DNA of 64,000 nucleotides from Deinandra increscens subsp. villosa (Eukaryota > Streptophyta > Magnoliopsida > Asterales > Asteraceae): positions 21,518,396 to 21,582,395 of the forward strand of contig JBCNJP010000012.1 in assembly GCA_039602395.1 (NCBI GenBank), in the 5' to 3' direction. The translations under genes and the position numbers were made by a program. The notes below the pieces were generated by a model that saw nothing but the letters and a program-made list of their open reading frames with translations, had not been told where the DNA came from and ran no database searches. Shown here piece by piece: positions 34,675 to 46,613 of the stretch (its first letter is position 1; each line of letters opens with the position of its first letter).

Positions 34675-35139
34675 GTACAAGTTACGTTGGTTTCACCATC
34701 ACAATGTGCGGGTGAATATTCACCTGTTATACTATAATTTGCTGTAAATGCACAAAAACCCGGATTTCTACAAAACAAAATTGGTTTTATCTAAAGGTGA
34801 ACAAAAAACCTGGTCTCGTGACCGGAACCGGTGAACCGAATCGGAACCGAACTGGGTCCGAACCGTTTTCCATGGAACCGGTCCAGTCCACTAAAAAACC
34901 GACGGTTCCGCATTGATTCTCGTTTCTGGAGCTCAGAACCGGTAGCTGTTGATGAGGGTTTTTCGAGATAAAGCCGTTGGTAACGACATTCTAGCCATTG
35001 GAACCCTTCTTGACCGTTTTCTTTCCCACTTTTAGGCTTCCCAATGACACTCTAACTTAGTATAAATACTAGTCACATATGAAGGATTGATTACAACACT
35101 CAAAAACTAAAAAACTCTCGTTTTCGATCTCGTATTCTC
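34675..35139. other. Locus A right end and hAT 5' flank
   Basis: The first about 40 bp match 19962-19990 (GGTTTCACCRTCACAA). From about 34800 the sequence fills with GGAACCG/CGGTTC words, the subterminal style of hAT elements. The stretch 35050-35140 has TATAAATAC (35061) and could be the leader of the transposase fragment. Confidence 0.45.
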
Positions 35140-35142
35140 GTG

Positions 35143-35710
35143 ATGGCCAACCCAAGTGAAGCATCCTTAAGCGTTTTTATTGTGAGGATAAAAGAAACAA
35201 CCAGAAACAAAAACGTTTGGGCACATTTTGACTTATGCGAAATGACGATCGGTGGTGAAAAGGCGCGTTGTCATGCTTGCGGGGCACTTCTTGAGGCGGG
35301 GGCAAACTCTAGTTTGAGGAAACATTTGAATCAAATTTTGTAAGGTGTTGAACAAGAACCCGACTAAGGACCAAGCACAAATGAGTAGCAAAGGAGACAT
35401 ATTTAATTTCAACTTAAGTATGGTTCGTGACCGAATGGCAAAGTTCGCGATCCAAGAAGCTCTTCCCTTTGATCACTTCGATAACCCTCGCCTAACAAGT
35501 TTGATTCGGGAAACTCTCCAACCTTGCTACACGCAAGTAAGTCACACAACTCTTAGACTTGATTGTTTAAAACTATGGGAAGTTGCAAAAAAAGAGTTAA
35601 CTTCACTTTTCGAAAACTTACAAACCGATGTAAACTTAACAACCTTGGTCGGCTCCACACAATTTACCGGAATCATACCTATGTGTCACCGCTCATTGGA
35701 TATGTCCTTC
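35143..35710 (+). pseudogene. hAT transposase N-terminal fragment
   Basis: From ATG 35143 the reading gives a BED-type zinc finger: VWAHFDLCEM, then CHACGALL and SSLRKHL, with Cys-Cys-His spacing. It stops at TAA 35341. Another frame (35345 onward) continues with the hAT-type sequence MAKFAIQEALPFDHFDNPRL. Near 35640 the frame slips again, and the hAT signature WSAPHN...CVTAHWI is readable in the next frame. At 35711 an LTR-like start (TGTTGGG) cuts it; the RNase-H-like core and dimerisation domain are missing. Related intact plant proteins are RICESLEEPER-like hAT transposases. Confidence 0.8.
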
Positions 35711-37273
35711 TGTTGGGAATCTAGGACTCATTTAGGACAAAATTAAATTTGTCGAATTAATATAAAATCATATTTTATATTTATTTATGAGAAAACGATT
35801 ACGTCAGATAATCAATTTGCGAAAGCGATAAAGTTCAAAACTTTTATAAACGAGTTTCAGGTATTCTACACCAGTGATCCAATTATAGATAACTCAGATA
35901 AATATATAAAACACAAACACATGGTGTTTAGAGATTAAACTTGACGATACCGAGATGAGACACCCTAAATGCGACGAATGGATCTGCTAGAAATCCCTGA
36001 CCACTGATTCAACTCCTTGAACGACTAAAAACTGGTTCCCAAAACGATAACCGAGAATCACCGGATATCCAAAATCGAGACAACCGGAACTGGTCAACAC
36101 CCGAAAGAACTCGACTCGACGGGTGGAAACCGGCTGCAGGTGGCGCGGCGACGAAGCGGCGGTGGCACGATAACAGCGGTGGCGTGCGGTGTCGGGTGGC
36201 AGTGCGACGACATAGCGAGGCGGCGGCGTGACGGCAACGTGCAGTGGCAGGACGACGACGACCGAAGGACGGTGGTGGTCGGCTTCCGGTGAACGGTGGT
36301 GTCAGCGGTGATGGCCGGCGAACGCAGAGGGAGAGAGGGAGATATTTCGGGTTTTAGCTTTTAGGGTTTCTCAGTGTATATAGGGTTTAGGATTTAACCT
36401 GTAACTATAGGAATACAAGTTACAATCCAGTCCCTAAAATACTGTCTTTTTCCAAAGGAAATATCTTGGTATTAACTATTAATGCAGTTAATACCAATTA
36501 AAGTTTATATGTTCGAAACAAACCCAATATATCTGATATATATATATATATATTAATCAATCTCCACGTTTTAGTAAACTTAATTATCTAAAATGATTTT
36601 TCGGATAACTATTATCAACGTCTTTAATAATATTTATTTTATCCGCATTTAATTTATCTCTATAAATTAAACATCTTGTTTATGTTATTAAAATAACGTA
36701 TTAATATTATTACGTCAAAACGTCATTTTGACGTAATAATATTCCCCTGATCAAATTGTTAACCGCTTTAACAATTTTATCCTCGTTTACATCTTAAACA
36801 TTCACCGATTTATTTGTCTTTTTAATTGTTTCTCTAAACAATTAATTACAATCATTATTTTGATAATTTTTTTTAACGGCAAACACCTTGTTACTCGGGG
36901 GTCTCATCCTAGCAAACGATGCTAACCACAACACGCTGCAACCACAGGACGTGCGAGTAACCAGGACCCACTATGTAGCACATTCATCCCAGAGGAAACC
37001 CACCGCCCAATTAAAGGTGCACTGTTGTAAAAACTCGGACCCACCTCTATAATTATTCTTTCATCATTAATTTTTTGTTGTGTCCGGTGGGATTTGAACA
37101 CTTGACCTCCACATTGGAAGGCAAGGGTATATCCACTCCACCAAATGGTGGAGGAATATTTCGATAAATAATGGTTCGCGTAATGTTCATTCTTGTGATC
37201 GGTAATATTTAAATACTATAACTTGTTCGTCATCCAAAGTGTAACTCTTGGATTGTACCTTTATTGCTACTGT
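35711..37273 (-). mobile_element. Probable minus-strand LTR fragment with SINE insertion
   Basis: Starts TGTTGGGAATC directly inside the hAT frame. On the minus strand there is a TATA box (AACCCTATATACAC, about 36377-36390) followed by AAACCCTAAAAGC and a GC-rich leader (36330-36120), typical of an LTR promoter and leader. The matching right end is not clear; the next LTR begins at 37274. Internal domains are absent. Confidence 0.45.
36867..37160 (-). mobile_element. tRNA-derived SINE
   Basis: On the minus strand it starts with a tRNA-like head TGGTGGAGTGGATATACCC and a B box GTTCAAATCCC about 50 bp on. It ends GTTTGCCGTT plus an A-run, the same tail as the SINE at 196-424. Flanks show an imperfect 10-bp repeat (ATTTTGATAA and ATTTCGATAA). 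The body differs from the first copy, so they are related subfamilies. Confidence 0.65.
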
Positions 37274-37816
37274 TGGGAATGTTCACCTCGGCTGAAATTC
37301 TCTAAGTCAGAATTCCAAAGGAAGTTCCTCCGGAACTTTTCTTTACTTACCTCGGAAGTTTGACTTTGTACACAGTGCACGTTCAAAGACAGAAAACTGA
37401 TAGGAGCAGTTTACTTTTGCCGCCATGCTTTACACTGTTCACCCGAAAGATCTGCTCAACTGTTCATGGTGCCCATGCGTGTTAGTACAACTTTTAAAGT
37501 AGATATGATTAGTTTATTTACCCTAGTTGGCTAAATGGAAATAAAAGAATATCTTTTATTTCCTCCTTGCACTATATATATTACTTGTATTTCTCATTGT
37601 AATTTATCCGTTCATGAGCTATTACCTTGTAAAACTTGAGAAGTAATAATATTGTAGTGCTTGGGATTTACATCTTGTGTTCATCTACTTTATTTCTTGT
37701 TTACTTACGGATCAAACCCAACTTTGCACAAAACACAAACAAGTCTGATTCCGCCTTTCTTGTTTGATACCTTCAAGTAACCTAATAGGTTAGTAGTCAC
37801 TAACCACGATCCAATA
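37274..37816 (+). mobile_element. Copia 5' LTR and primer site
   Basis: 543 bp starting TGTTGGGAATG and ending CCAATA (from CCAACA), with a TATA box ACTATATATATTACTTG (about 37568). AGTGGTATCAGAGCC follows at 37817-37831, the initiator tRNA-Met primer site. No matching 3' LTR lies in the window. Confidence 0.8.
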
Positions 37817-37936
37817 AGTGGTATCAGAGCCTTGGCTCTTGTGTTTAAAAGTTTTAATATATTTCTGAAAACTTTTCTTGCTTGAAGGTGTTTTGTTTGC
37901 GTTAGATAAGACTGCTTCAATTCTTGATCTCTGAAA

Positions 37937-38558
37937 ATGAGTGAACTTAAGAATGGCGGCATAACAAACCACCCACCTTTATTCCTGACGATTTCGACAC
38001 TTGGAAACTTAGAATGGAAATTTACTGCAAAAACACTGACCACAAAATGTGGACGTCCATTCATTCAGGACCACAGAAAATTACGACCAAATCTTTAACA
38101 CAAACAAATGTTGATCTAATCAAACTGTAAGAAAATTATTCTGATGATGATCATAAGACATGTGAAGGTGACTACAAAGCTTTGTGGGCACTCCAGGCAG
38201 TTCTTCCTAATTCCATACTAATTGGCTTTAAGAGATGCAAAACTGCATATGATCTTTGGCATGCTCTTATTGAAATGTATGAAGGGACAGATGAGGTTAA
38301 GGAGAATAAGAAAGATTTTTTGAAACAAATATATGAAAACTTTTGTCACAAAAGAGGTGAAACCATGTCTGAACAATATTTGAGATATGTGAAACTTATA
38401 GCTGAACTGCTGGGTGTAGAAGTCAAAATAGAAAATGCTGATATAATCAGAAAATTTTTAAGATCTTTACCTGAAGTTTGGACTGTCTATACAGTTAGCA
38501 TAAAATATAACCGTGATCTCAAAAATTTGAAACTAGGAGATCTCTATGGGATGCTGAG
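37937..38558 (+). pseudogene. Copia gag, truncated
   Basis: ATG 37937 starts a short frame that slips at about 37985, where the other frame reads DDFDTWKLRMEIY, typical of Copia gag. A stop lies at 38128. From 38182 a long frame carries the central gag region (KTAYDLWHALIEMYEG, LPEVWTVY, LGDLYGML). It breaks at 38558 where TGTAACAAC, a Gypsy-like LTR start, has inserted. Zinc knuckle and pol are gone. Confidence 0.8.
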
Positions 38559-40843
38559 TGTAACAACTGCAACTTCCCAGGTTAACTCCGTTAACCTTTC
38601 CGTTAGTTCCGTTAGTGTCGTTAGTAAACCCGAGACCCGTTATTGAATAATTATATGTGGTTCATATTTATTTGCTATTTAATTTTAATGATTTGATTCG
38701 TGAAACCATTTCGTGACTTTATGTGTTACTTGCAAAATTTACGTTTTCAGGTGAAACCGGACTTTGTGCGTAAATTGGAATTTTTATTTGTAAATGATAT
38801 TTATACTTGTCCCGACTAAACATTTGATGTTAAACAAGTTATGAACATTTAGAAACATTTCTAGTAATTTTATTTTACAAGTTATGGTGTTAAAAACCCA
38901 TTCATTTGAGTTTGTGCTTTATGTGTCTAAAATGGAAGTTTGAGGGACCAAAGATGTAAATTTTTATAACACAAAAATCTGCCCTAGATCTCTCCCCCCT
39001 CTCATTCCACGCATTCACCCCTCTCCTCCCTCCATCCTCACGGTTCTCTACACACACACACACATGCAATTTTCATGAAATCAAACATCAAGAAGCAAGA
39101 AATTGGAGTTCTAAGCTACTACAAGTCTCAAGAAACCACAAGGAAGCTTTCCCTTCATCTCATCTTCTCCATCTCGCCATTTTTCTTCCAAGCTTGTAAG
39201 CCCTAAAATCTCATAACTCGAAATTTGTAGGTTACATGCGTTATTCTAGTGTTTATGTGCAATTTGATGTGTGTAAATGCTCATGGAACATGATTTAGGT
39301 TAAGTTATGTTAACTCATGTTTTGGGCCAGATTTTAGAATGAGTTTAAAGCTGGAAGTTCGAGTTCAAAAACTGCCATGTATGTTCTTGTATGAATGTTG
39401 GGTGTTTGGACATGGAAATAGGGCATGTGAGCTTGTATGCTAGTTCCTATGTTGAGATTTTGTTATGATTTTGGTATGAACATGTTAGGGACAAAAAGTA
39501 CATGTTGAAATGGTTATAATTATGTTAATGGGTGTTGGATGACCAAGTTGTTGCTCAAAATTAGAAAACCCAAACTTTTACAAACTCTAAAACTTGGACA
39601 GATTCGGCCAGATTTTTAGGCCATTTTGCATGGGTCATAACTTGCTAAATTTTGCTCGAAACTGGTTGATTCTTTTTCCCTAGTAAAGTAGGATGTCTTA
39701 GCTTTATAACGGCTACTAGCACACTTGCTAAATTTTGCATGGGTCATAACTTGCTAAATTTTGAATGGGTCATACCTTCCGTTTGGTCATCCAAAACGCT
39801 GCTGCAAGTTAGGTGTGCAGGGCTGTGTTTTTCTATGAAAAGTAGACTTTACATTTTGGTCGGGCATGATAACCTTGATATAATGAGGGGTTTGTTAAAT
39901 GAAGATGAGGTTTATATATTAAAAGTAAGATCTGGAAGGTTTGGCACCTAAACTTTAAGTTTTGAATGAGTTATGCAAATTTTAAACCTACTTTGACTAT
40001 TTGCAAAAAGCTGAAAATTTCCAACTTCCGATGCGCATAACTTTCTCGTTACTTAACCTTAAAAGTTGATACTTTTTGCAACATTCCCTAAATGTTGAGT
40101 AGTTCATGCCTGCAAAATTTTAGAACCTAACTCCAAGTATGGAGCAAATTAGGCATGCCACCAAATGGTGTGTCAAAGACAATAATGTTGATTTTTGCCA
40201 ACTTCCAACACGCATACTTTCTCATTTCTTAACCTTTTTACTTGATTCTTTTTGCAACAAGTCCTAATTGATATGTAGTATATGCCTGTAAAATATAAAG
40301 ATTTAATCCCAAGTATTGTGGATTTTAGCAATGTCACTAGTTAAATGCTTGAAGTTGACTTTCTGGGTCAACTTTGACTTAAGTTGCAATTTCTTGATTT
40401 TCTCCCAAATTGGGACTCGTATGTGCATTATGTGACTTGTATGATCGCATGAAACATGTTTAGATGCTTATATGCTATTTTCGTCTTATAAACAACCTCT
40501 AATTCGGTTAGACCATATTTACCCAAAATAGGTCATTCATAGCCAATCTTTACAGTCAAGTGTCGCGTACCAGTGCACCCTAAGGTGAGTTTCACTTACT
40601 ATTTTAGTTGCATCCGGTAAAGGATGGAAACAACACGGTAAAGGTATTTCTTTACTTAAATAGTTATCCACCATATTGTAGGGATATGATCATGTAATAG
40701 TAAGCGCATGTCCGGAAATTATTTAAGCCTACGGGGTCACACGTCTCGACACTAATGTATTTGTATTAATTAATTAGTTAATTAATATTTATCACGAAGA
40801 ATTAACGAGGATTCGTTAAAACTAACGGTTAATTGTTAACGGG
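38559..40843. mobile_element. Gypsy-type LTR, right end unresolved
   Basis: Begins TGTAACAACTGC inside the gag frame above, the usual Gypsy start. The next 2.2 kb is non-coding and contains a TC-rich leader-like stretch (38985-39060) and a repeated phrase GCATGGGTCATAACTTGCTAAATTTTG (39628-39760). The end is masked by the following Copia LTR: it reads ...AACGGG immediately before TGTTAG at 40844. No second copy is present to fix the boundary. Confidence 0.5.
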
Positions 40844-41334
40844 TGTTAGTTGTAAATTAAAGAGAGTTGTAATTGGATTACAATTAGGAAAGGCTTTGGG
40901 ATAGGGCTTTAGGGCCGATTTCGGTTAGGGGTGCCCATCCCAATCCCTATCTTGTTTTCCAAGTTTCCTAAACCTATAAATAAACCTTATGGGTTTAGGG
41001 TTTAAGTGTTGCACATACTTGGAAAGGAAAAAAACCCTAAATCTCTCTCTCATTCTCTCTCGTTTACGGCAAAGGAAAACGAACCCTAGGGGTTTGGTTT
41101 TTCTTGTGGTTCGACCAAGCCATCATCAACAAGAGGTGTTTGTGATCAAGTACTAGCATACGTACATTGGTGTGTCGTGTGTGCGAACATAGAGGGATTT
41201 GCTTTAAATCCTAAAGATTCTTCTCTTGCCGAGCTAAAAAGGTACACGTTCTTTATCCGGTTAGTTAGATTAATTCATAGGATTTATTCCGCTGCGTACT
41301 CGTGTTTAATTGATAATTGTTATATAACCTAACA
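40844..41334 (+). mobile_element. Copia 5' LTR and primer site
   Basis: 491 bp with inverted ends TGTTAG...CTAACA. A TATA box CCTATAAATAAACC (about 40973) is followed by AAACCCTAAATCTCTCTCTC. The primer site TGGTATCACGAGCC at 41336 is a tRNA-Met type with one extra C. The left edge could lie somewhat further upstream. Confidence 0.65.
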
Positions 41335-42720
41335 GTGGTATCACGAGCCACCTATGATTTTAATTAATTACCGGTAATAAAAACTTGAAGGGGAGTAATC
41401 AAGATTCTAGCTTTTCGATCCAATCAAAATCGGTTTTACAATTGGCTAAAATCGGATTTCGCAAACTTGTTAAAATCGCAAACCCTAATCAATCGTAAAT
41501 AGTTTACGATCGACTGTCTGTTTCCAATCGGAAACCCTAAGTTTCCGATCGTAAACCTTTGTTTACGACCCATTTGATGCAAAATCGTAAACCCAAGGTC
41601 GGCGGCTGTTTCCGAATCGGAAACCCTATGTTTCCGATCGTAAACATTGTTTACGACATGTTGATGCAAGATCGTAAACCCCTTCTGATCGGAATCGTTA
41701 ACCCCGATCGTAAACCCTTGTTTACGATCGAAAACCCTAATTCCGATCGTAATCTTCTAATTGGATCGAAAACCTCTAGCCAAATCGGAAACCCTAATTT
41801 TAGGTCTAAAATTCGATTCTTGTGATCTAAAAAATTAAGAACCCAAGTTTTTATTAATTGTTTAAACAACATGTTGTACCTTATTTTAAATGTTAAAAGG
41901 AAGTAAAAACCATGAAGTTTCATGCAAATCGTTCATGGTTATTACTTATATCAAAGAGAAGTAAAACTAAAATTATGTTAGAGAATTAGAAACCCTAAGA
42001 TTATGTGATTATTAGTGATAATTGCGACATAATAAAAGGTTTTATTGCAAATTTGTTTTATGAAAAACGAAGTTTGCTTAAATAACTATTGAAATATGAT
42101 TTTGTTCATAAAATAAAATTTGTGTCCTAAAACTCAAAAGAAACACCGGCTCACCCATTTGAACACACTCTAAGAGAGGTATAAGTCGGGTCGCCATGCT
42201 TCCCTAAAGTGGGTAGGTTTTTAATTGCAAAGTGCAAACCTCACCCCTACGCTTCTTTGTGTGTTGCAAATGGAGCTACCGAGCTCTTTTGATTTGGAAG
42301 ACAAACTAAGAATTTTATAAACACATTATGTGATGAAGGTGTGCATGAACCTTCACACATAACATTTTTTATCACACATCAAAATTGTTTTGACCCAAAC
42401 CAAACTTAAGTCTTTGCCATCCACCTTGAAAACGACACTTGTGGATGTCATCTTACTCATTGGTACACAATGGTAAAATGGCATTTACATGGCAAATTCC
42501 CACTCATTGGTACACAATGGTGGACAATTTGTGCGTTCTTAGTTGGACGACTTAAAGCGAGCTAGGCGGTGAGACCCTTAGCCCGTGGCAAAAGATGGGA
42601 TGAAACATGACTACAAATCACTTGGTGCAAGTTGTAGGTCCCATAAAATCTAGGAATTGTATTTGGAATACAATCATTGATCATCAAAACAATGTTGGTC
42701 ATGCTTAATCTGTTTTGTAG
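41335..42720 (+). other. Copia leader with word array
   Basis: Untranslated leader between primer site and gag. 41435-41800 is a dense array of GTTTACGATCG/CGATCGTAAAC and GGAAACCCTA/TTTCCGATCG words. A duplicated phrase CACTCATTGGTACACAATGG occurs at 42453 and 42511. No ORF is supported. Confidence 0.65.
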
Positions 42721-43542
42721 ATGGCAACAAACCCTCCTCAAAACAATGTTGGTCATGCTTTTCGTCAAATGTTTGAAAGAGAAAAGCTGAATGGATCTAA
42801 CTTCAATGACTGGTACCGTCAACTGAGGATTGTCCTTAGAGTTGAACGGAGGACCGATGTCCTTGAAAATCATTGGCCGACCGAGCCAGCTGCTAATGCT
42901 TCTGATCAAGAGAAAGCGTTCTACAATGCAGAGTATAGCAGATACGATGAGGTTGCTTGCATGATGATCTCGAGTATGACTCCCGATCTTCAGAAGCAAT
43001 ACGAATTTCATACACCTTGTGATATGATCAAAGAGCTAAAGAAGATGTATGAAAAAAAAGCTGGTGTTGAATTGTTCGACCTAGTTGTGAAACTCCACGA
43101 CTTGAAGCTTGAAACTGGTAAATCGGTCAGTAGTCATGTGCTCAAGATGAAGAGCTACTTTGACAAATTGGAATCGCTCAATTATGGGTATAATCAGGCT
43201 GTGGCAGTTGGCATGATCCTCAAATCTCTTACGAAGGATTTTGAGGGTTTTGTGCGCAACTACAACATGCATAGTATGACTAAGACTATACCTGAGCTTC
43301 ATGCTATGCTTGTCGAGTATGAAAAAACGATTCCTAAGAAGGCCACTGAAACACCCCAAGTTCTTATGATCAAGGGGGGAAGATCCAAAAGGCTAAACGA
43401 CCGCAAAAGGCGAAGGGCAAGAATGATGGTAAGGGAAAAGGCAAGGCAGTTGCGTTTGTCCCTAAAACTAAGCAAACCCCTCCGACCGCAAAAGAGCATC
43501 CGGCTAAGGACCAGATCTGTCACCATTGTGGTGAAGCTGGAC
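42721..43542 (+). pseudogene. Copia gag cut inside its zinc knuckle
   Basis: ATG 42721 opens a gag frame (MATNPPQNN) with the Copia gag core: KLNGSNFNDWYRQLRIVLR, then AYSRYDEVACMM-like and LHDLKLETGKSVSSHVLKMK, and LTKDFEGFVRNYNMHSM. At about 43380 the frame slips by one; the original frame continues into a Lys-rich stretch and CHHCGEAG, the first half of a CCHC zinc knuckle. At 43543 the Gypsy LTR (TGTCACACC) replaces the rest. The apparent extension of the slipped frame to 43902 runs into LTR sequence and is not a real protein. Confidence 0.88.
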
Positions 43543-46087
43543 TGTCACACCCCCAAAATACCACTAACGGAGTTTATACCGTTAAGGGGCGCGACTAGAC
43601 CAGGATCCACAACCACAGTTACAAATACTAAACGAATCAGGGTTAGTTCAAACACAAATAATAAATCAGAATTTCAAACACAACGCAGCGGAATAAAATA
43701 TTGTCTTAGCACTAACCACGTGCTTTACATAAACATTGTTTTAAATTCCCAATTTAGTTTAATCAAACAAGGATCTTCAAGTGCCATGCCAACCCGCTCC
43801 GGATACTCCTTAGCGATCTGCAAAAGTTTAAACCACGCAAGTGTCAACCTAACGGTTGGTGAGTTCACAGTGGGCTTGTCATGCATTGGCCCGGTCTCAT
43901 AATCATAGTTCGTATCAACATGTACTTACAAAATATTCATTTGTGAAAAGCAATGCTTGTAATTAATTCTCAGTTTATAAATGTTTTATCCGTGACCACG
44001 TCATCGGGTATGTACTAGTTCCGTAAAGTTAAAGGACTCAACCGATATCGCGGGTAGCTAATCCGTTGTTCCATGCTCTAAGGAAGTTTGTACCAAAGCT
44101 GACTTATTTTGTGGGGGCCGAGCCATCCCGTACAGTGCGGACCAAGTCATCGCGTTTTCTGCCTCCCCCGTGTCCTCTCGGGACCACGGGCAAATAGGCT
44201 GATATTGTACCTCCGTGCACTCCCCGTGCCACGGGGCGGAGTTTGTCAAACTCCAGTAGATCTACCCAACATCCCCTCGCTTTCACAAATTAATGGCACA
44301 ATTAAGTTGAGGACTTTTAAGTTATAAGGCATCCTTAGAAAACATGTGATATCATATGGTTTAGACTTTAACCTACACTAGCCATATTAAAGCAGTTTTC
44401 GTTTCAGAAATCGTTTGTTCAGAATTCACAAGTGTTCCCATAAAACACTTCAGTTTATCAAGTGGGTGCCAAGCATCCCGTGTTCTTATGTTTATCAGTG
44501 AGGTGCCTAGCACTCTCGAGTTTGTCAGCATTGTTTTTCGTTAAGTTATTCTGTGTGGCCCATCGGACTCACGGTAAGCGGGTTAGTGACACTCACCTTT
44601 GGTTGCACTGCTACACTTGCTAATAATCCAAGTATCGCTTATCGAAGACCTATGAACACGTTTAGGTCTTAAGTATTAGTTTCGTGTCTAATCTTTACTT
44701 AACGTCACTATGGCCCATAACATAGCACGTTGCAACTATGACTCGACATACCGACACACGACACCAATGGTTGATCATAGATAAGGGTTCATATAAATCA
44801 GAAATCGAACATGTTTCATCATGGCAAAATCATGTAAGTCATGGCATAACACTAAAGCAATTTCACAAGTTTGGTTTTTAGGTCAGGCCTTAGTTTCGCT
44901 AGCATAGTTTCGCTAGGCAGTTTCGCTGGGTGCACGGGCAGCACTTTCGCTAGGCAATGCCCGGTAACACAGTTTCGCTAGGCTAGTTTCGCCCGAAACT
45001 GCTGACGCAGTTTCGCTAGCCTAGTTTCGCAGGGAAACTGGTTTGAACTTTCGTTCAGGTATTTCGCTCGATAGTTTCGCTCGAGCTGGTCTGGTCAGGT
45101 TCCCGGCGACACTATAGTTTCGCTGGCCAGTGTCGCTGGAAGGACACACAATTTCGCTACTTAGTTTCGCCCAGAGAACAGTAGTTTCGCTGGTCGCGAA
45201 AAACATACGGATTTGCCTAAAAATCAACCTAACAGCTTCTGATCATACATGCAATTCATTATCTAGCATCCCTAGGCATTTACTAACATAAATCAAGCAA
45301 CTTTAACAAGTTTAACATGCATTTTGATCATCAAATCTCTAAAATAGGTTCAAAACCCTAAAATGACCTATTTTGCACAAATCTCTAACATGGATGAATT
45401 TCACACGTAAAGTTACCAACTTTATTACAGATCTAGCATTCTAAAGCATGTATACAGAAGATCAAGCAATATCATGAAGGTTTGAGCATGCTTTAAGAAG
45501 AAAACATGTAGAAAACACATAAGACATAGTTTTTGGGACTCACGGTTGATCCTAGAATCGATAGGGGAGAAGAGATGATGGTCTAGAGGCTGAGATCTTG
45601 GTCTCTTGATGGTATTCTCGGCTGGTCCAGAAATCTCAGAGAGTGTGTGTGTGTTTGTTGTGTGTTTGAGCAAATGAGGCTACTAGGGTTCATTATGTTT
45701 ATTTATATCAGGGGCTAGTTTCGCTGGCAGTTTCGCTGACCGGCGAAACTGGCTCTGGTCTCGGACACATGGTCAGTCTAGCCTGCTACCGGGCGAATCT
45801 GTAATTTCGCTCGGTAGTTTCGCTGACTACCAAATTCAGGCAATTTTCACATAATCAAGTATTTACAATTAATCATGCTATTCACAATAATAAGTCATGT
45901 ATTTAAATCACATTGCACATAAGGACAATCAATGATGAGCATACAACACATATGGACAGGTTCGGTGATCAACCAAAGGTCGTGGACGTATTCGGCCTAG
46001 TTATGCATTAGCTACTAAGTTAACACTTATAACGTAACTAACGGGTTTGTCTAACGGAAGTTAACCTTGAAATTCTCGGGTGTCACA
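43543..46087 (-). mobile_element. Gypsy-type LTR inserted in gag
   Basis: 2545 bp from TGTCACACCCCC to GGGTGTCACA. A minus-strand TATA box (TGATATAAATAAAC, about 45697-45710) followed by a leader with CACACACACTCTCTGAG gives its orientation. The left target flank is TGGAC; on the right only T remains before the N gap, which is consistent but not proof. AGTTTCGCT words cluster at 44890-45200 and again at 45710-45830. Whether it is solo or part of a longer element is hidden by the gap. Confidence 0.8.
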
Positions 46088-46088
46088 T

Positions 46089-46588
46089 NNNNNNNNNNNN
46101 NNNNNNNNNNNNNNNNNNNNNNNNNNNNNNNNNNNNNNNNNNNNNNNNNNNNNNNNNNNNNNNNNNNNNNNNNNNNNNNNNNNNNNNNNNNNNNNNNNNN
46201 NNNNNNNNNNNNNNNNNNNNNNNNNNNNNNNNNNNNNNNNNNNNNNNNNNNNNNNNNNNNNNNNNNNNNNNNNNNNNNNNNNNNNNNNNNNNNNNNNNNN
46301 NNNNNNNNNNNNNNNNNNNNNNNNNNNNNNNNNNNNNNNNNNNNNNNNNNNNNNNNNNNNNNNNNNNNNNNNNNNNNNNNNNNNNNNNNNNNNNNNNNNN
46401 NNNNNNNNNNNNNNNNNNNNNNNNNNNNNNNNNNNNNNNNNNNNNNNNNNNNNNNNNNNNNNNNNNNNNNNNNNNNNNNNNNNNNNNNNNNNNNNNNNNN
46501 NNNNNNNNNNNNNNNNNNNNNNNNNNNNNNNNNNNNNNNNNNNNNNNNNNNNNNNNNNNNNNNNNNNNNNNNNNNNNNNNNNNNNNNN
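46089..46588. other. Assembly gap (500 N)
   Basis: Exactly 500 unknown bases, so a placeholder length. It separates two different LTR elements. Long 'ORFs' across it are artefacts. Confidence 0.99.
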
Positions 46589-46612
46589 TCAAACCATGGC
46601 TCTGATACCAAA
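46589..46612 (-). promoter_or_regulatory. Primer-binding site of the minus-strand Gypsy element
   Basis: The reverse complement reads TTTGGTATCAGAGCCATGG, matching an initiator tRNA-Met primer site directly after the LTR end. It fixes the adjacent LTR as a 5' LTR. Confidence 0.8.
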
Positions 46613-46613
46613 T

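Noticed and set aside
42721..43902. A single 393-aa protein
   Set aside because: After about 43380 the frame is shifted, and from 43543 it reads a Gypsy LTR; only the gag part is real.
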